From contig CAYLZW010000014.1 in the NCBI GenBank assembly GCA_964388085.1, forward strand, positions 1 to 42,657: a stretch of 42,657 nt of DNA. The letters are read 5' to 3'. This document shows positions 28,854 through 37,272 of the stretch, one piece after another (position 1 is the stretch's first letter; every line of letters begins with the position of its first letter). Source of the stretch: CAYLZW01 sp964388085 (lineage in GTDB: Bacteria > Myxococcota > UBA727 > CAYLZW01). The notes beneath the pieces were generated by a model, which did not search any database, was not told the DNA's origin, and saw only the letters and a program-made list of their open reading frames with translations. The translations under genes were made by a program, and so were the position numbers.

Positions 28854-28966
28854 ACGATCTTAGCAGGGCGGTGCGACAGCAGCGTGAAAGCCCGCGACCG
28901 GACAGCGGACCCGCCCTGGATGCGCGCTGCCGGTGCGCGAGCTGTCTCGCAGCGGGACGCCTAAGC

Positions 28967-28996
28967 TTGGCCCTTGGAGTCAACTCTTGCTATCAA
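28967..28996 (+). promoter_or_regulatory. Weak sigma-70-like promoter before the STAS-like gene
   Basis: TTGGCC (28967) and TATCAA (28991), 18 bases apart, about 30 bases before the ATG at 29026. Only a partial match to TTGACA/TATAAT, but the spacing and position are right for the two-gene unit that follows. Confidence 0.25.
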
Positions 28997-29025
28997 GCAT
29001 GACGCGTCGAACCGCGAGGGACGAG

Positions 29026-29523
29026 ATGGCCACAGCGGAGATCCTGCACAGCGATCCAGACCAGTCCCTCGCGACCTGGAACGACATCCTCGTCCTCATC
29101 TGGCACGTCAACACGACGAAGCAGGGCGTCGACCGACTCGACAGCACGTGCTCCGCCTTCGCCAAGACGCGCCCGAACGGCGTCGCGCTGGTGACCATCG
29201 TCGAGGAGAACGCGCCCATGCCTCCGGCGGAGGCGCGCGACGCCATGGCGACATTTCTCGGACGTCAGAGCGCCGTGGTGAAGGCGTCCGCGGTCATCTA
29301 CGAGGGCTCCGGCTTCCGCGCGGCCGCCGTCCGCAGCGTCGTCGCCGGCCTGACCTTGATGGCGCGCCAGACCTACCCGCACAAGGTGTTCGCCACGGTG
29401 GACGAGGGCATCACCTGGCTGGCGCCGCTGTTGCCGGTCCCCGCGAGCAAGGCGGACGTCGTCACCATGCTCACCGCGCTGCGCGAGTCGATCGGGCAGC
29501 GACGTACGGCCGCGTCGGCTTAG
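29026..29523 (+). CDS. STAS/SpoIIAA-like small protein (paralogue 2)
   Basis: 165 residues from ATG 29026, which has GAGGGAC just upstream; earlier ATGs in frame have no ribosome site. Soluble, no signal. Same architecture as the protein at 5508: RPNGVALVTIVEENAPMP, a helix, then KASAVIYEGSGFRAAAVRSVVAGLTLMARQ and VFATVDEGITWLAPLL. The SGFRAAAVRSVV block is the best match between paralogues. Function unknown; SpoIIAA-like proteins often act in signalling or lipid binding. It is followed 29 bases later by a ferredoxin-like gene on the same strand, likely one transcript. Confidence 0.72.
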   Translation: MATAEILHSDPDQSLATWNDILVLIWHVNTTKQGVDRLDSTCSAFAKTRPNGVALVTIVEENAPMPPAEARDAMATFLGRQSAVVKASAVIYEGSGFRAAAVRSVVAGLTLMARQTYPHKVFATVDEGITWLAPLLPVPASKADVVTMLTALRESIGQRRTAASA

Positions 29524-29552
29524 GCCCGGCTCACCCCACGAGAGCGCGGCTC

Positions 29553-30053
29553 ATGTCGGTAGATCCCCCGCTTACTCCCCACGAGGGGGAGAGTCCGCCG
29601 ACGACCCGCAAGCGGCCGTGCTTCGATGTGTGGATCTGCGAAGGCCGCATGTGCACGTCGAACGGCGCGGACGATCTGCGCGAGCGCGCCAACGCGTTGC
29701 TCAGCGAGCTCTCGGGCGACGAGCGCGCCCGCTTGCGCGTGCTGCGTGGCGGCTGCTTCGGGCTCTGCGAGATGGGCGCCAACGTCGTCGTGCGACGCTG
29801 GTCCAAGAAGGGGCGCCTGCCCGATCCCGACGTCGACCGCTTGCGCGTGACGGGGAGACGGAACGAGGTCGTCTACTCGAGGATGCAGCGCGACGAGATC
29901 GTGCGCGTGATCCGCGGGCACCTCGACGATGATCAGCCGGTACAGGAGCTGACCCTGCGCGCGCGCGAAGAGGAGGTGCCGGCGGCCTCGGCGACCGCGC
30001 GCAACATCCGGCGCCTGCGTCGAGGTTGGACCAAGAAGCAGGCTGGCGAATGA
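29553..30053 (+). CDS. (2Fe-2S) thioredoxin-fold ferredoxin-domain protein
   Basis: 166 residues from ATG 29553. Four cysteines fit the thioredoxin-like [2Fe-2S] ferredoxin family: Cys29 and Cys34 (VWICEGRMCTSNG), then Cys68 and Cys72 (GGCFGLCEMGANVVV). The second block is typical of this family, as in NuoE-type and standalone ferredoxins of this fold. The C-terminus is basic (NIRRLRRGWTKKQ). It probably carries electrons in the cytoplasm; the partner is unknown. It ends 22 bases before the end of the convergent cytochrome gene. Confidence 0.82.
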   Translation: MSVDPPLTPHEGESPPTTRKRPCFDVWICEGRMCTSNGADDLRERANALLSELSGDERARLRVLRGGCFGLCEMGANVVVRRWSKKGRLPDPDVDRLRVTGRRNEVVYSRMQRDEIVRVIRGHLDDDQPVQELTLRAREEEVPAASATARNIRRLRRGWTKKQAGE

Positions 30054-30075
30054 AGCGCGCCGCTTGGATCGGCCG

Positions 30076-31647
30076 CTACGGAGGAGGCGCCAGGGCGCCC
30101 TGGTAGATCCAGCCGCCGACGTAGCGCGCGAAGGGATCCTCACGGTTCGGGATGGGCTTGCCGCCCTCGTGCACCACCTCGAGGTAGTACGCGTTCGGCT
30201 TCTTGTAGAGGTAGCTCGCCTCGGGGTCGCCCACGACGACGCGCTGGTACGCCGGGTTCGTGAGCTGCTGGTACACCTCGTAGGGCGTGCCCGTCAGGTT
30301 CATGCCCGCCGCGAGCGTCGTCGCGTTGTGACAGCCCGTGCAGGTGCGCTCGGCGAACAGCGGGTACACGTCCGTCGCGAAGTCGACGTTCGGCGGATAT
30401 TCCGGCTCAGGCGGCGGAGGCGGCGGAGGCGGCTCGTCGCCGTAGGGCGCGCCCTGCAGGATCCAGTTCAGCACGGTCACGTAGTCCGGATGATCCACCG
30501 ACGGGAAGGCGGCGTTCGGGTGGTTCGGCGGCTCCTCGTACAGCGGCTTCACGAGCAGCAAGCTCTGTTGCGGGTACTCGAGGTTCACGCGGTTCGGGTA
30601 CGCCGGGTCCTTGAGCGCGTCGTAGATCTCCTGCGGCGTCCCCGTGTAGTAGAGGCCGGTCGCCTCGGCCGCGCCGCCCGCGGCGTGGCAGGCAGCGCAG
30701 CCCTCTTGCACGATGATCGGGTAGATGTGCGTCGTGAAGTCGATGATGACGTCGGGCGGCGGAGGGGGGGGCGGCGGCGGCGTGCCGTCGTTGACCACCT
30801 GGACGACGCCGCGCGTGACGCCGCCGGCGTAGACGCTCAGGTACTGCGGCGCGCTGACGACGTAGCCCTCTTCGTCGACGCTGAGCTGCGCGATGGTGTT
30901 CAGCGCGACGCTGGTGGTGCCCGGGGAGCACACGTTGAAGAACACGACGCGGCCGGACGCGGTGGTCTCCGTCGTCGTGCCATCGGGCTGTCCCGCGGCG
31001 TTCAGGAAGTAGGGGCCTTCGTAATCGACGCCGCTGAGCGTCACGTACTCGAGGCCGGCCTGGCCCTGGTTCGCCGCGTTCTTCACCTCGGCGACGATGG
31101 TGCCGCAGGCGGGGTTCGGGGTCTTGCCGTAGGCGGCGGCGAGCGCCTGCAGGTCGGCCTCGGCCAGGATGTACGCCGTCTTGTTCGGGTAGTCACCCTG
31201 CGGCATGCGCACGTACTCGTACGTCGACAGGTAGCCCTGTTTGTAGGCCTTTATCCAGAAGACGCCGGCCACCTGCACGTCGTCGATGCTGAACGCGCCC
31301 TGCCCGCCCGCGGACGTGGCGGCCGTACCTGCGGGGACGAGGCCTACCGTCGAGACCTCGGCGCCGTCGACGTACTCGAGCGAGAGCCAGTTCTTCACCT
31401 GGCCCGAGAGCACCGCGTAGCCGTCCTCGTCGATGATCACCTCGGGCAGACGGTCGGGCAGCTCGGCGGCCGGAGGCGGCGCCTTCCGCTGTGTGGCGTA
31501 GTCGACGACGAGCGGCTCGGGAGCGCACGCGCCGAGGACAAAGCTGCCTGCGAAGAGACTCACCGTCAGCGCTCGTCCGAGCAGCGCTCGGGCAGAGCCC
31601 GCTGCTCGCGACGGCGTCCCCAGCCGAACGGAATTGTAAGCTCGCAT
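30076..31647 (-). CDS. Surface lipoprotein with two c-type haem modules
   Basis: 523 residues from ATG 31647, fixed by GGGAG upstream; the frame stays open to 31893 but that stretch is not a signal peptide. The lipobox LGAC places the lipid on Cys41. Residues 70-290 form a beta-rich, carboxypeptidase-regulatory-like region (about 75-160) plus a second beta domain. After a run of nine prolines (about 290-298) comes haem module 1 with CAACH (317-321), then a second Pro/Glu linker and module 2 with CTGCH (436-440). The two modules are related (THIYPIIVQEG and TDVYPLFAERT; TGTPQEIYDAL and TGTPYEVYQQL), so they arose by duplication. A likely role is electron transfer at the outer membrane or periplasm; partner unknown. 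Confidence 0.86.
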   Translation of the reverse strand: MRAYNSVRLGTPSRAAGSARALLGRALTVSLFAGSFVLGACAPEPLVVDYATQRKAPPPAAELPDRLPEVIIDEDGYAVLSGQVKNWLSLEYVDGAEVSTVGLVPAGTAATSAGGQGAFSIDDVQVAGVFWIKAYKQGYLSTYEYVRMPQGDYPNKTAYILAEADLQALAAAYGKTPNPACGTIVAEVKNAANQGQAGLEYVTLSGVDYEGPYFLNAAGQPDGTTTETTASGRVVFFNVCSPGTTSVALNTIAQLSVDEEGYVVSAPQYLSVYAGGVTRGVVQVVNDGTPPPPPPPPPDVIIDFTTHIYPIIVQEGCAACHAAGGAAEATGLYYTGTPQEIYDALKDPAYPNRVNLEYPQQSLLLVKPLYEEPPNHPNAAFPSVDHPDYVTVLNWILQGAPYGDEPPPPPPPPEPEYPPNVDFATDVYPLFAERTCTGCHNATTLAAGMNLTGTPYEVYQQLTNPAYQRVVVGDPEASYLYKKPNAYYLEVVHEGGKPIPNREDPFARYVGGWIYQGALAPPP

Positions 31648-31795
31648 CACGCTCCCTTTTGCCCCGACCAGGCGTTTGGCCCGGCCCGCCGACGTTACAA
31701 GACGCGGTCCAGATCGCACCGCGCTCGCAAGCACGCGAAAGAGCTTACTTCGCTTCCGGTCTGAGGTCGCGTGAGGGTCACTTCGGGGGGGCGAG

Positions 31796-31821
31796 CCCCA
31801 CCCACACGCCCGCGGGTGGGG
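31796..31821 (-). terminator. Hairpin downstream of the EEP-fold gene
   Basis: A perfect 8-bp inverted repeat CCCCACCC (31796-31803) / GGGTGGGG (31814-31821) with a 10-base loop, 14 bases beyond the stop of the minus-strand gene at 31836. No T-run; a plausible 3' end ahead of the cytochrome gene. Confidence 0.5.
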
Positions 31822-31835
31822 AGGCTGCCCCTCGG

Positions 31836-32579
31836 TCAAACGTCCAGGTTCACGACGAGGCCGAAGTGGTCCGACGCGCGGGCGCCGTCCCACGGATCCG
31901 CCGCCACCAGTTGGATGTCCTCGAGCCTCGGCGCGAGGTCGGGCGTCACGAACACGTAGTCGATGCGCTTGTCGGGGGCGTTCGACTCGAAGGTCCAGCC
32001 GCTGTCGGCGGGCCGCAGGCGACGCCAGGCGTCGACGTAGCCGGCGTCTCGGATGCGCCGCAGCGAAGGTGTCTCCGGCGTCGCGTTGAAGTCACCGACG
32101 AGGATCGACGGCCCGTTCACCTCCTGCAGGAAGGCGAGGAGCTCGACGACGTTGTCCTCGTTCTGCTCGGGCACCCAGCTCAGGTAAGCGTTCACGACGT
32201 GAACGCTCCGGCTCGGCGCGCTCACCTCCGTGCGCAGCATCGCGCGCGGGAAGGGATCGAGCGTGCCCTCGCGCACCGACAGCTCCCGCACCTCATAGCC
32301 ACCGAGCGGCAGGCGCGAGGCGATGGCGACGCCGTCTTCGCTGCCGTCCTCTCGACGGTAGGCCGGCCGAAACAGGCGCTCCTCGAGCGAGAGCGCGGTG
32401 GCCAGCTGCGTCCCCTGGTCGAGGCCGCGCTCCACGTCCTCGTGACGCCGCACGGCTTGCATGGCGAGCACGTCGACGAACATGCTGCGCGCGGCGTCCT
32501 CGATGACCCGGCGACGCTTCGGCCACGGGCCGTGCTTCTCCTCGTACAGGTTCAGGTTCATCGTCATGACGGTGAGCAT
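31836..32579 (-). CDS. Endonuclease/exonuclease/phosphatase-fold protein lacking the catalytic Glu
   Basis: 247 residues from ATG 32579, chosen for the ribosome site GGAGG upstream; the frame extends to 32672 without other support. The EEP (exo_endo_phos) fold is clear: TVMTMNLNLY (start, Asn8), VLAMQAV (38-43), VVNAYLSW (128-135), VGDFNATP (161-168, Asp163 and Asn165), RIDYVFV (205-211, Asp207) and ASDHFGLV (235-242, Asp237-His238). The usual Q-E-V, whose Glu holds the metal, is Q-A-V here (Ala42). The other motifs are intact. No signal peptide. Family members cut DNA or dephosphorylate lipids and sugars; this one may be impaired, use another ligand, or bind without cutting. Confidence 0.82.
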   Translation of the reverse strand: MLTVMTMNLNLYEEKHGPWPKRRRVIEDAARSMFVDVLAMQAVRRHEDVERGLDQGTQLATALSLEERLFRPAYRREDGSEDGVAIASRLPLGGYEVRELSVREGTLDPFPRAMLRTEVSAPSRSVHVVNAYLSWVPEQNEDNVVELLAFLQEVNGPSILVGDFNATPETPSLRRIRDAGYVDAWRRLRPADSGWTFESNAPDKRIDYVFVTPDLAPRLEDIQLVAADPWDGARASDHFGLVVNLDV

Positions 32580-32699
32580 CGGCACCTCCGATCGGGAGAG
32601 GCGCTGATGCAAACGCGAGACCGGCCCACGAGGGCGCGTCAGGCCGGGACCTGTCGTCGCTTGCGGCCGCAAGCGCTGCTCGCCCCGCTGCCGGCGGCG

Positions 32700-34976
32700 C
32701 TACAACGATCCGCGGATCGACAACGCCACCGCCCGGCCCGGCTTCGGCCCGTAGACCGGATCGTAGCTGTCGAGCAGGTTGTCGAGCAGCGCGTTCACCT
32801 CGAGGTGCTCCGTGATGGGCTGCGAGAAGCCGGCGCCGAGCCGCACGAAGCCGGGCGCCTTGTCGGTGTCATCGAGGAGGCGCTCGTCCATGAAGTCCGC
32901 GCGCGTGAACAGCGTCGTGCCGGTGGCGGAGATGCGGTAGCGCAAGCTGGCGTTGCCCGAGTGGGTCGGACGAAGCGGCAGCGGCGTGGCGCCCTCGCTC
33001 TTGCTGCAGAGATAGGGGGTCTCGTCGGGGCAGGCGGACGCGTCGACGGCGGACCACAGATACTGGTAGCCCACGCGAAAGGACACGCCCGCGAGATCGA
33101 CGAGCGAGAGCTGCAGGTTCAGGCCGCTCGTGAGCGCGCGCGAGACGTTGCGGTAGACGTACACGGGGACGCCGGTGTCTTCGTCGAGGCGCACGGGCTC
33201 TTCGGCGATGAGGTTCTGCAGCACGTTCACGAACGCGTCGCTCGAGATGGCGACGCGGGGGTACGGCGTCCAGCTCACGCCGAGGCGCCCACCCTGGCTC
33301 GTCTCGGGCACGAGCGCGTCGTTGCCCTCGACGATGTAGCCGAGATCCGAGTGGTCGAAGCGCAGGTAGCGCTCCTGGAAGCTCGGCATGCGGAAGCCGT
33401 GACCGTAAGAGCCGCGCAGCGCGAGCCCGAACGGCAAGGCCACGCGCGCCGCCAGCTTTGGCCCGAGCGCGCCCGCCAGCACGTCGTCACGCGCCCCCGG
33501 CGTCACGCCGTCGAGACGCAGACCGGACACGAGCGAAAGGAAAGCCCACGGCTGCCAGAGCGCCTCGCCGTAGAGCGCCGCCGAGTAGCGATCGCCGCCG
33601 CCCGGCAGCGTGTCCTCGCCGTCCCCGTTCAAGCGCGTCACGTGCTCGAGGCGCAACACGCTCCCCGCGGAAGCCGTCAGCTTCTCCGCGAAGGGCGCGC
33701 CCTCGAGCAGGCGCCCGGTCCACGTGGCCTCGAGGCGAGCCTCGTCCTGCGTCGAGTCCGTGCGCACGTTCCCCGTCGCTGGGCAGGGCGCGTCGAAGAA
33801 GCGAAAGGCGTCGCCCTCCGGCCGACAGAACGGGGCGATGTCGCGAGCGCCGCCGTCGGGCAGCTTCTGGTAGCGGTGCGTGTAGCGATCGAGCTTGAGA
33901 TCGACGTCGAGCGAGTGCCCGCTCGCGATGTCCCCCTCGGCGGAGGCAGCCAGGAAGCCCTGCCCGTCGCTGGCGTGGTCCCGGAAGGGCGCCGCGGCCG
34001 AGACGCGCGTCTCGATCTCGTTGAACGCGAGGCCACCGTCCAAGGACAACAGCCAGTCGCCGAGGAACCAGCCGAGCTCGAGGGAGCCGCTCGCCTGCCG
34101 ACGGTGCGGGCGGTCCAGTTGTCCGTCGGGGACTGCGCGCACAGCGCCGCTGTCGTCGTCGCGCGCGGCGCGATCGAAGCCGCGCTCCGCCAGCAGCGAG
34201 GCGTGCGCGCGCAGCAGAAAGTCGCCGAGACCGGCCGAGCCGCTGCCCGACAGCGAGGTGGAGGCTGCGCCGCCGCCGATGAGGAGGGTGCCCGCCTCGA
34301 CATCGGCGCTCACGCCGGGCGCCGGCCGGCGGGTGATGATGTTGACGACGCCACCGAGCGCCTCGGAGCCGTACAGGGCGCTCATCGGGCCACGCACGAT
34401 CTCCACGCGCTCGACGTCGGAGGGTGAGATCGGCAGGCGGCTGACGTCGACGCGATCGTTGACGCGGCCGTTCACGGGCCTGCCGTCGATGAGGATCAGC
34501 ACGTGCTTGGCCGAGAGCCCGTCGATGGACACCTCCTGCCCCGTGCCGACGGACGACGTCACGCTCGCGCCGGGGACGCGCTCGAGCACATCCGCGAGCG
34601 TGCGCGCGGCGACCTCGCGCACGGTCTCCTGGTCGACCCGCTCCGTGACCACGGTGGCCGACGGCCCGCGGTCCACGCGCGAGGCGGTGACGTCGATGTC
34701 GGGCGGCGCCGCCCGCGCGCCGGGCGCGACCGCGTCGTCGCCGGGGCTGTCCGTAGCGTCGCGAGGCGGGGCCTCGCCGAGGGCTGCCTCGTCGTCGAAC
34801 GGCACGAGCGCGCCGCCCGACACTTCGTAGAGCACGCCGTCCACGTCGACGATCTCACCCTCGACGGCGCCCTTCGGAGGTGCCGGCGGCACGTCCGCGC
34901 GCGCGCTCGACGCCGCCAACAACGCGCCGCACAGCAGCGAGGGCAGCCAGGGTGAAGGGAGGAGGCGAGCGCGCAT
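32700..34976 (-). CDS. TonB-dependent outer-membrane receptor
   Basis: 758 residues from ATG 34976. A signal peptide ends near ASSARA (about residue 27). A region with an acidic stretch (about 55-95) precedes the plug, which starts at about 95: DIDVTASR (possible TonB box), VREVAARTLADVLERVPGASV, the IDGLSAKHVLILIDGRPVN block and RVEIVRGPMSALYGSEALGGVVNIITRR. The rest has the 22-strand barrel pattern (GLRLDGVTP, FGLALRGSYGHGFRMPSFQERYL) and ends in ALSIRGSL, Leu rather than the usual aromatic. It takes up iron chelates, cobalamin or a polymer; the ligand is not readable. It is transcribed away from the rhomboid gene with about 106 bases between. No partner ABC-transport genes nearby. Confidence 0.9.
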   Translation of the reverse strand: MRARLLPSPWLPSLLCGALLAASSARADVPPAPPKGAVEGEIVDVDGVLYEVSGGALVPFDDEAALGEAPPRDATDSPGDDAVAPGARAAPPDIDVTASRVDRGPSATVVTERVDQETVREVAARTLADVLERVPGASVTSSVGTGQEVSIDGLSAKHVLILIDGRPVNGRVNDRVDVSRLPISPSDVERVEIVRGPMSALYGSEALGGVVNIITRRPAPGVSADVEAGTLLIGGGAASTSLSGSGSAGLGDFLLRAHASLLAERGFDRAARDDDSGAVRAVPDGQLDRPHRRQASGSLELGWFLGDWLLSLDGGLAFNEIETRVSAAAPFRDHASDGQGFLAASAEGDIASGHSLDVDLKLDRYTHRYQKLPDGGARDIAPFCRPEGDAFRFFDAPCPATGNVRTDSTQDEARLEATWTGRLLEGAPFAEKLTASAGSVLRLEHVTRLNGDGEDTLPGGGDRYSAALYGEALWQPWAFLSLVSGLRLDGVTPGARDDVLAGALGPKLAARVALPFGLALRGSYGHGFRMPSFQERYLRFDHSDLGYIVEGNDALVPETSQGGRLGVSWTPYPRVAISSDAFVNVLQNLIAEEPVRLDEDTGVPVYVYRNVSRALTSGLNLQLSLVDLAGVSFRVGYQYLWSAVDASACPDETPYLCSKSEGATPLPLRPTHSGNASLRYRISATGTTLFTRADFMDERLLDDTDKAPGFVRLGAGFSQPITEHLEVNALLDNLLDSYDPVYGPKPGRAVALSIRGSL

Positions 34977-35082
34977 GAGTCCGAGCGGCGACGATACACA
35001 GAAAGCGCCCCCGCGCGTTCGTCGCCGTGATGGCCTCTCGGGTGCGGAGGCGCTAACTCCCCCGCATGTCGGGATCCGCACC
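34977..35082. promoter_or_regulatory. Divergent promoter region, TonB receptor and rhomboid
   Basis: 106 bases between divergent genes. It must carry both start regions. I see no clear Fur box or other palindrome, and no convincing -35/-10 pair, so regulation of the receptor cannot be read from here. Confidence 0.35.
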
Positions 35083-36519
35083 ATGAACCTGCCCCCCCTC
35101 GCGACCTGGGCGCTGGTGGGCGCCTGCATCGCGGCCTTCCTGGGTCAGCTCGCAGGCGGCGGCGGCGTGCTGCTCTCGTCGGCCGACGTGCTGCGAGCGG
35201 CCGGCGCCGTCGACGCGGTGCGCGTCTGGCAGGGTGAGGTGTGGCGCCTGTTCAGCGCGCTCTTCGTGCACGCCGGCGTCTGGCATCTCGGCCTGAACCT
35301 CTGGGTGCTCTGGCAGGTCGGGCGCCTGCTCGAGCCCATCCTCGGCACCGCGCGCTTCGTGCTCGTGTACCTCGTGTCCGGCATCGTCGGCTTCGCGGCC
35401 AGCCTGCTCTGGCACCCGGGGCTCTCGCTCGGCGCGTCCGGCGCGATCTTCGGCGCCGTCGGCGGCCTGCTCGCGCTGGCGGCGGTCACCAAGGACACGC
35501 CGCTCGGAAAGCACCTGCTGCGCGCGCTGGCCCCCTTCGTCGTGGCCACGCTCGTGATCGGCTTCTTCCTGCCCTTCGTCGACAACACCGCGCACGTAGG
35601 TGGCCTCATCGCCGGCTTCCTCTTGAGCTACGGGTTGTTCGCCGACGCCAAGGACCAGAAGCTCGAGGAGCTGCGCGCGGCCGGCATCCTCGAGGATCAC
35701 GAGGCCCTGCGCTTGCGGCCGCGCCACGCCACCGCGGCGCTCGTCCTCAGCATGGTGCTGTTCGCCGTCATCGTGCCGCTGTCGCTGAAGCCGTTCTTCT
35801 CGCCGCGCTACCACGCGAGCCTCGGCTTCGCGGCGCTGCGCGCGCACGACCTCGATGAAGCGACCGCGCGGGTGCAGGCGGCGGAGCGCCGAGCCCCGGG
35901 GGACGGCGCCGTGCTGCTCTTGCGCGGGCGCGTCCTGCTCGAGGGCGCCGACGCGGAGGAGCAGGCACGAGCGTTCTTTCGGGAGGCGCTGGCCTCCTAC
36001 GACCAGGAGGACCCTCGGGCAGCGCTCGCGCTCGCGCGCGCGGACGCCGGCCTCGTCGGCGAGGAGGAGTACCTGTTCGGCGACGAGCGGCTGAGCGGCG
36101 CGCTGTGCGAGCTTTTGCTCGGCGAGGGCGACGGCGACGGCGCCCGCGCAGAGAGCGGCGCCGCTGACGCGCCCGCCCGGGACCTGAGCGGCTCGCCGAT
36201 CCTGCTGAACGACTGCGCCTGGCTGCTGCTCAAGGCCGATGACCCGCGGGTGCACGACGCCCGGCGCGCGCTCGCGCTCGCCAAGAAGGCGGTCGCGCGC
36301 GCGGGCTCGCTGGCGAACGGGGCCAAGGCCGCGCTCTGGCATACGCTGGCGGAGGCGCACGCGCAGAACGGCGATCCCGAGGAGGCGCGCATCATCCTCG
36401 AGCGCATCGTCGTGCAGGAGCTCTCGAGCGATCCGCTCTACCGCGAGGAGCGCGCGCGCTTTGCGGCCCTGGCCGCGGCGGCGTCAGCCGGCCCCCCGCG
36501 GGAGCCGGCGGCGCCCTGA
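35083..36519 (+). CDS. Rhomboid-family intramembrane protease with TPR-like C-terminus
   Basis: 478 residues from ATG 35083. Residues 1-190 are a six-helix rhomboid core: SALFVHAGVWHLGLNL (His68/Asn72 for the oxyanion site), GASGAIFG with catalytic Ser119, and NTAHVGGL with catalytic His171. A further membrane segment lies at about 205-227 (AALVLSMVLFAVIVPLSL). The last 230 residues are helical and TPR-like (ASLGFAALRAHDLDEATARVQAAERRAPGDGAVLLLRGRVLL region), giving a rhomboid plus a C-terminal repeat domain that could hold substrates or partners. The other frame-possible start 109 bases upstream lies inside the divergent region. Probably cleaves membrane-anchored proteins in the inner membrane. 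Confidence 0.88.
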   Translation: MNLPPLATWALVGACIAAFLGQLAGGGGVLLSSADVLRAAGAVDAVRVWQGEVWRLFSALFVHAGVWHLGLNLWVLWQVGRLLEPILGTARFVLVYLVSGIVGFAASLLWHPGLSLGASGAIFGAVGGLLALAAVTKDTPLGKHLLRALAPFVVATLVIGFFLPFVDNTAHVGGLIAGFLLSYGLFADAKDQKLEELRAAGILEDHEALRLRPRHATAALVLSMVLFAVIVPLSLKPFFSPRYHASLGFAALRAHDLDEATARVQAAERRAPGDGAVLLLRGRVLLEGADAEEQARAFFREALASYDQEDPRAALALARADAGLVGEEEYLFGDERLSGALCELLLGEGDGDGARAESGAADAPARDLSGSPILLNDCAWLLLKADDPRVHDARRALALAKKAVARAGSLANGAKAALWHTLAEAHAQNGDPEEARIILERIVVQELSSDPLYREERARFAALAAAASAGPPREPAAP

Positions 36520-36619
36520 GCCGGCACACCAGCCGGCCCTCATCTTGGCGCCAGGCGCCGCAGATGACAGCATTCCGCTTCCAGCCTTTGTTCCGCCAGC
36601 ACGTCGGGCAGCGATCGCC

Positions 36620-37249
36620 ATGGCCAACGAGCAGAAGAATCACGTCGAGCTCCTCGAGAAGGACATGGCCGAGCTGCGCCGCCTGTTCGAGCTCTACTTC
36701 CGGGGGCTCGAGCGCTTCGCGCCGACGGACCTCTATGACGACGTGAAGAAGCGCGTGAGCGGGCTCTTGCGGGAGGCCTCGCGCTGGCGCACGGCCGACA
36801 AGTTCCGCGCGAACACCTGCTACCAGAAGTTCCTCACCTACGACCGCATGTGGGCGCGCGAGCTCAAGGCCGTGGAAGAGGGCACGTCGAGACGCGACAA
36901 GTTCCTGAAGAACAAGAAGCGCCAGGCCGAGGCCGCGCGCCCGCAGAAGGCGAACGGCGCCGAGGCCGGCGCGGAGCCCGGCGTCGCCACGTCGTCGAGA
37001 CAAGCGCCCGCGCGCGCGGCAGGCGCCGCGGGCGGCGCCATGGACGACGACAAGATGAAGCGGCTGTACAGCGTGTACATGCAGGCGAAGAAGCGCACGG
37101 GGGAGGCGTCGAACCTCTCGCTCGACGGGCTGAAGAAGCAGCTCGAGAAGCAGATCCCCGCCATCAAGCAGAAGCACGGCTGCAAGGAGGTCGAGTTCAA
37201 GGTCGTCCTCAAGAACGGCAAGGCCATGCTCAAGGCCGTGCCGAAGTAA
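36620..37249 (+). CDS. Coiled-coil protein, MXAN_5187-like C-terminus, unknown function
   Basis: 209 residues from ATG 36620. No signal peptide. The N-terminal 100 residues are charged and helical (HVELLEKDMAELRRLFELYFRGLERFAPTD region), followed by an Ala-rich linker and a conserved-looking end: MDDDKMKRLYSVYMQAKKRTGEASNLS and KLKQ-type helices ending EVEFKVVLKNGKAMLKAVPK. The end resembles the MXAN_5187 C-terminal domain known from myxobacteria, recognised from memory only. It follows the rhomboid gene after 100 bases that contain short GC palindromes; probably a separate unit. Function unknown. Confidence 0.68.
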   Translation: MANEQKNHVELLEKDMAELRRLFELYFRGLERFAPTDLYDDVKKRVSGLLREASRWRTADKFRANTCYQKFLTYDRMWARELKAVEEGTSRRDKFLKNKKRQAEAARPQKANGAEAGAEPGVATSSRQAPARAAGAAGGAMDDDKMKRLYSVYMQAKKRTGEASNLSLDGLKKQLEKQIPAIKQKHGCKEVEFKVVLKNGKAMLKAVPK

Positions 37250-37272
37250 CGCTCCGCGCCGCGTCGTTGTCG

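Noticed and set aside
32173..32205. Tyr in VVNAYL of the EEP protein, where many family members have His
   Set aside because: Exonuclease III/APE1-type members also have Tyr there, so it is not an anomaly; only the Glu-to-Ala change was kept.
31491..34427. Very long plus-strand open frame opposite the TonB receptor and EEP gene
   Set aside because: It is an antisense shadow caused by high GC; it crosses two genes with clear families and has no recognisable domains or ribosome site.
36521..36559. Short GC palindromes after the rhomboid gene
   Set aside because: CCGGC/GCCGG and GGCGCC repeats are only 5-6 bp and common in this GC content; not strong enough to call a terminator.
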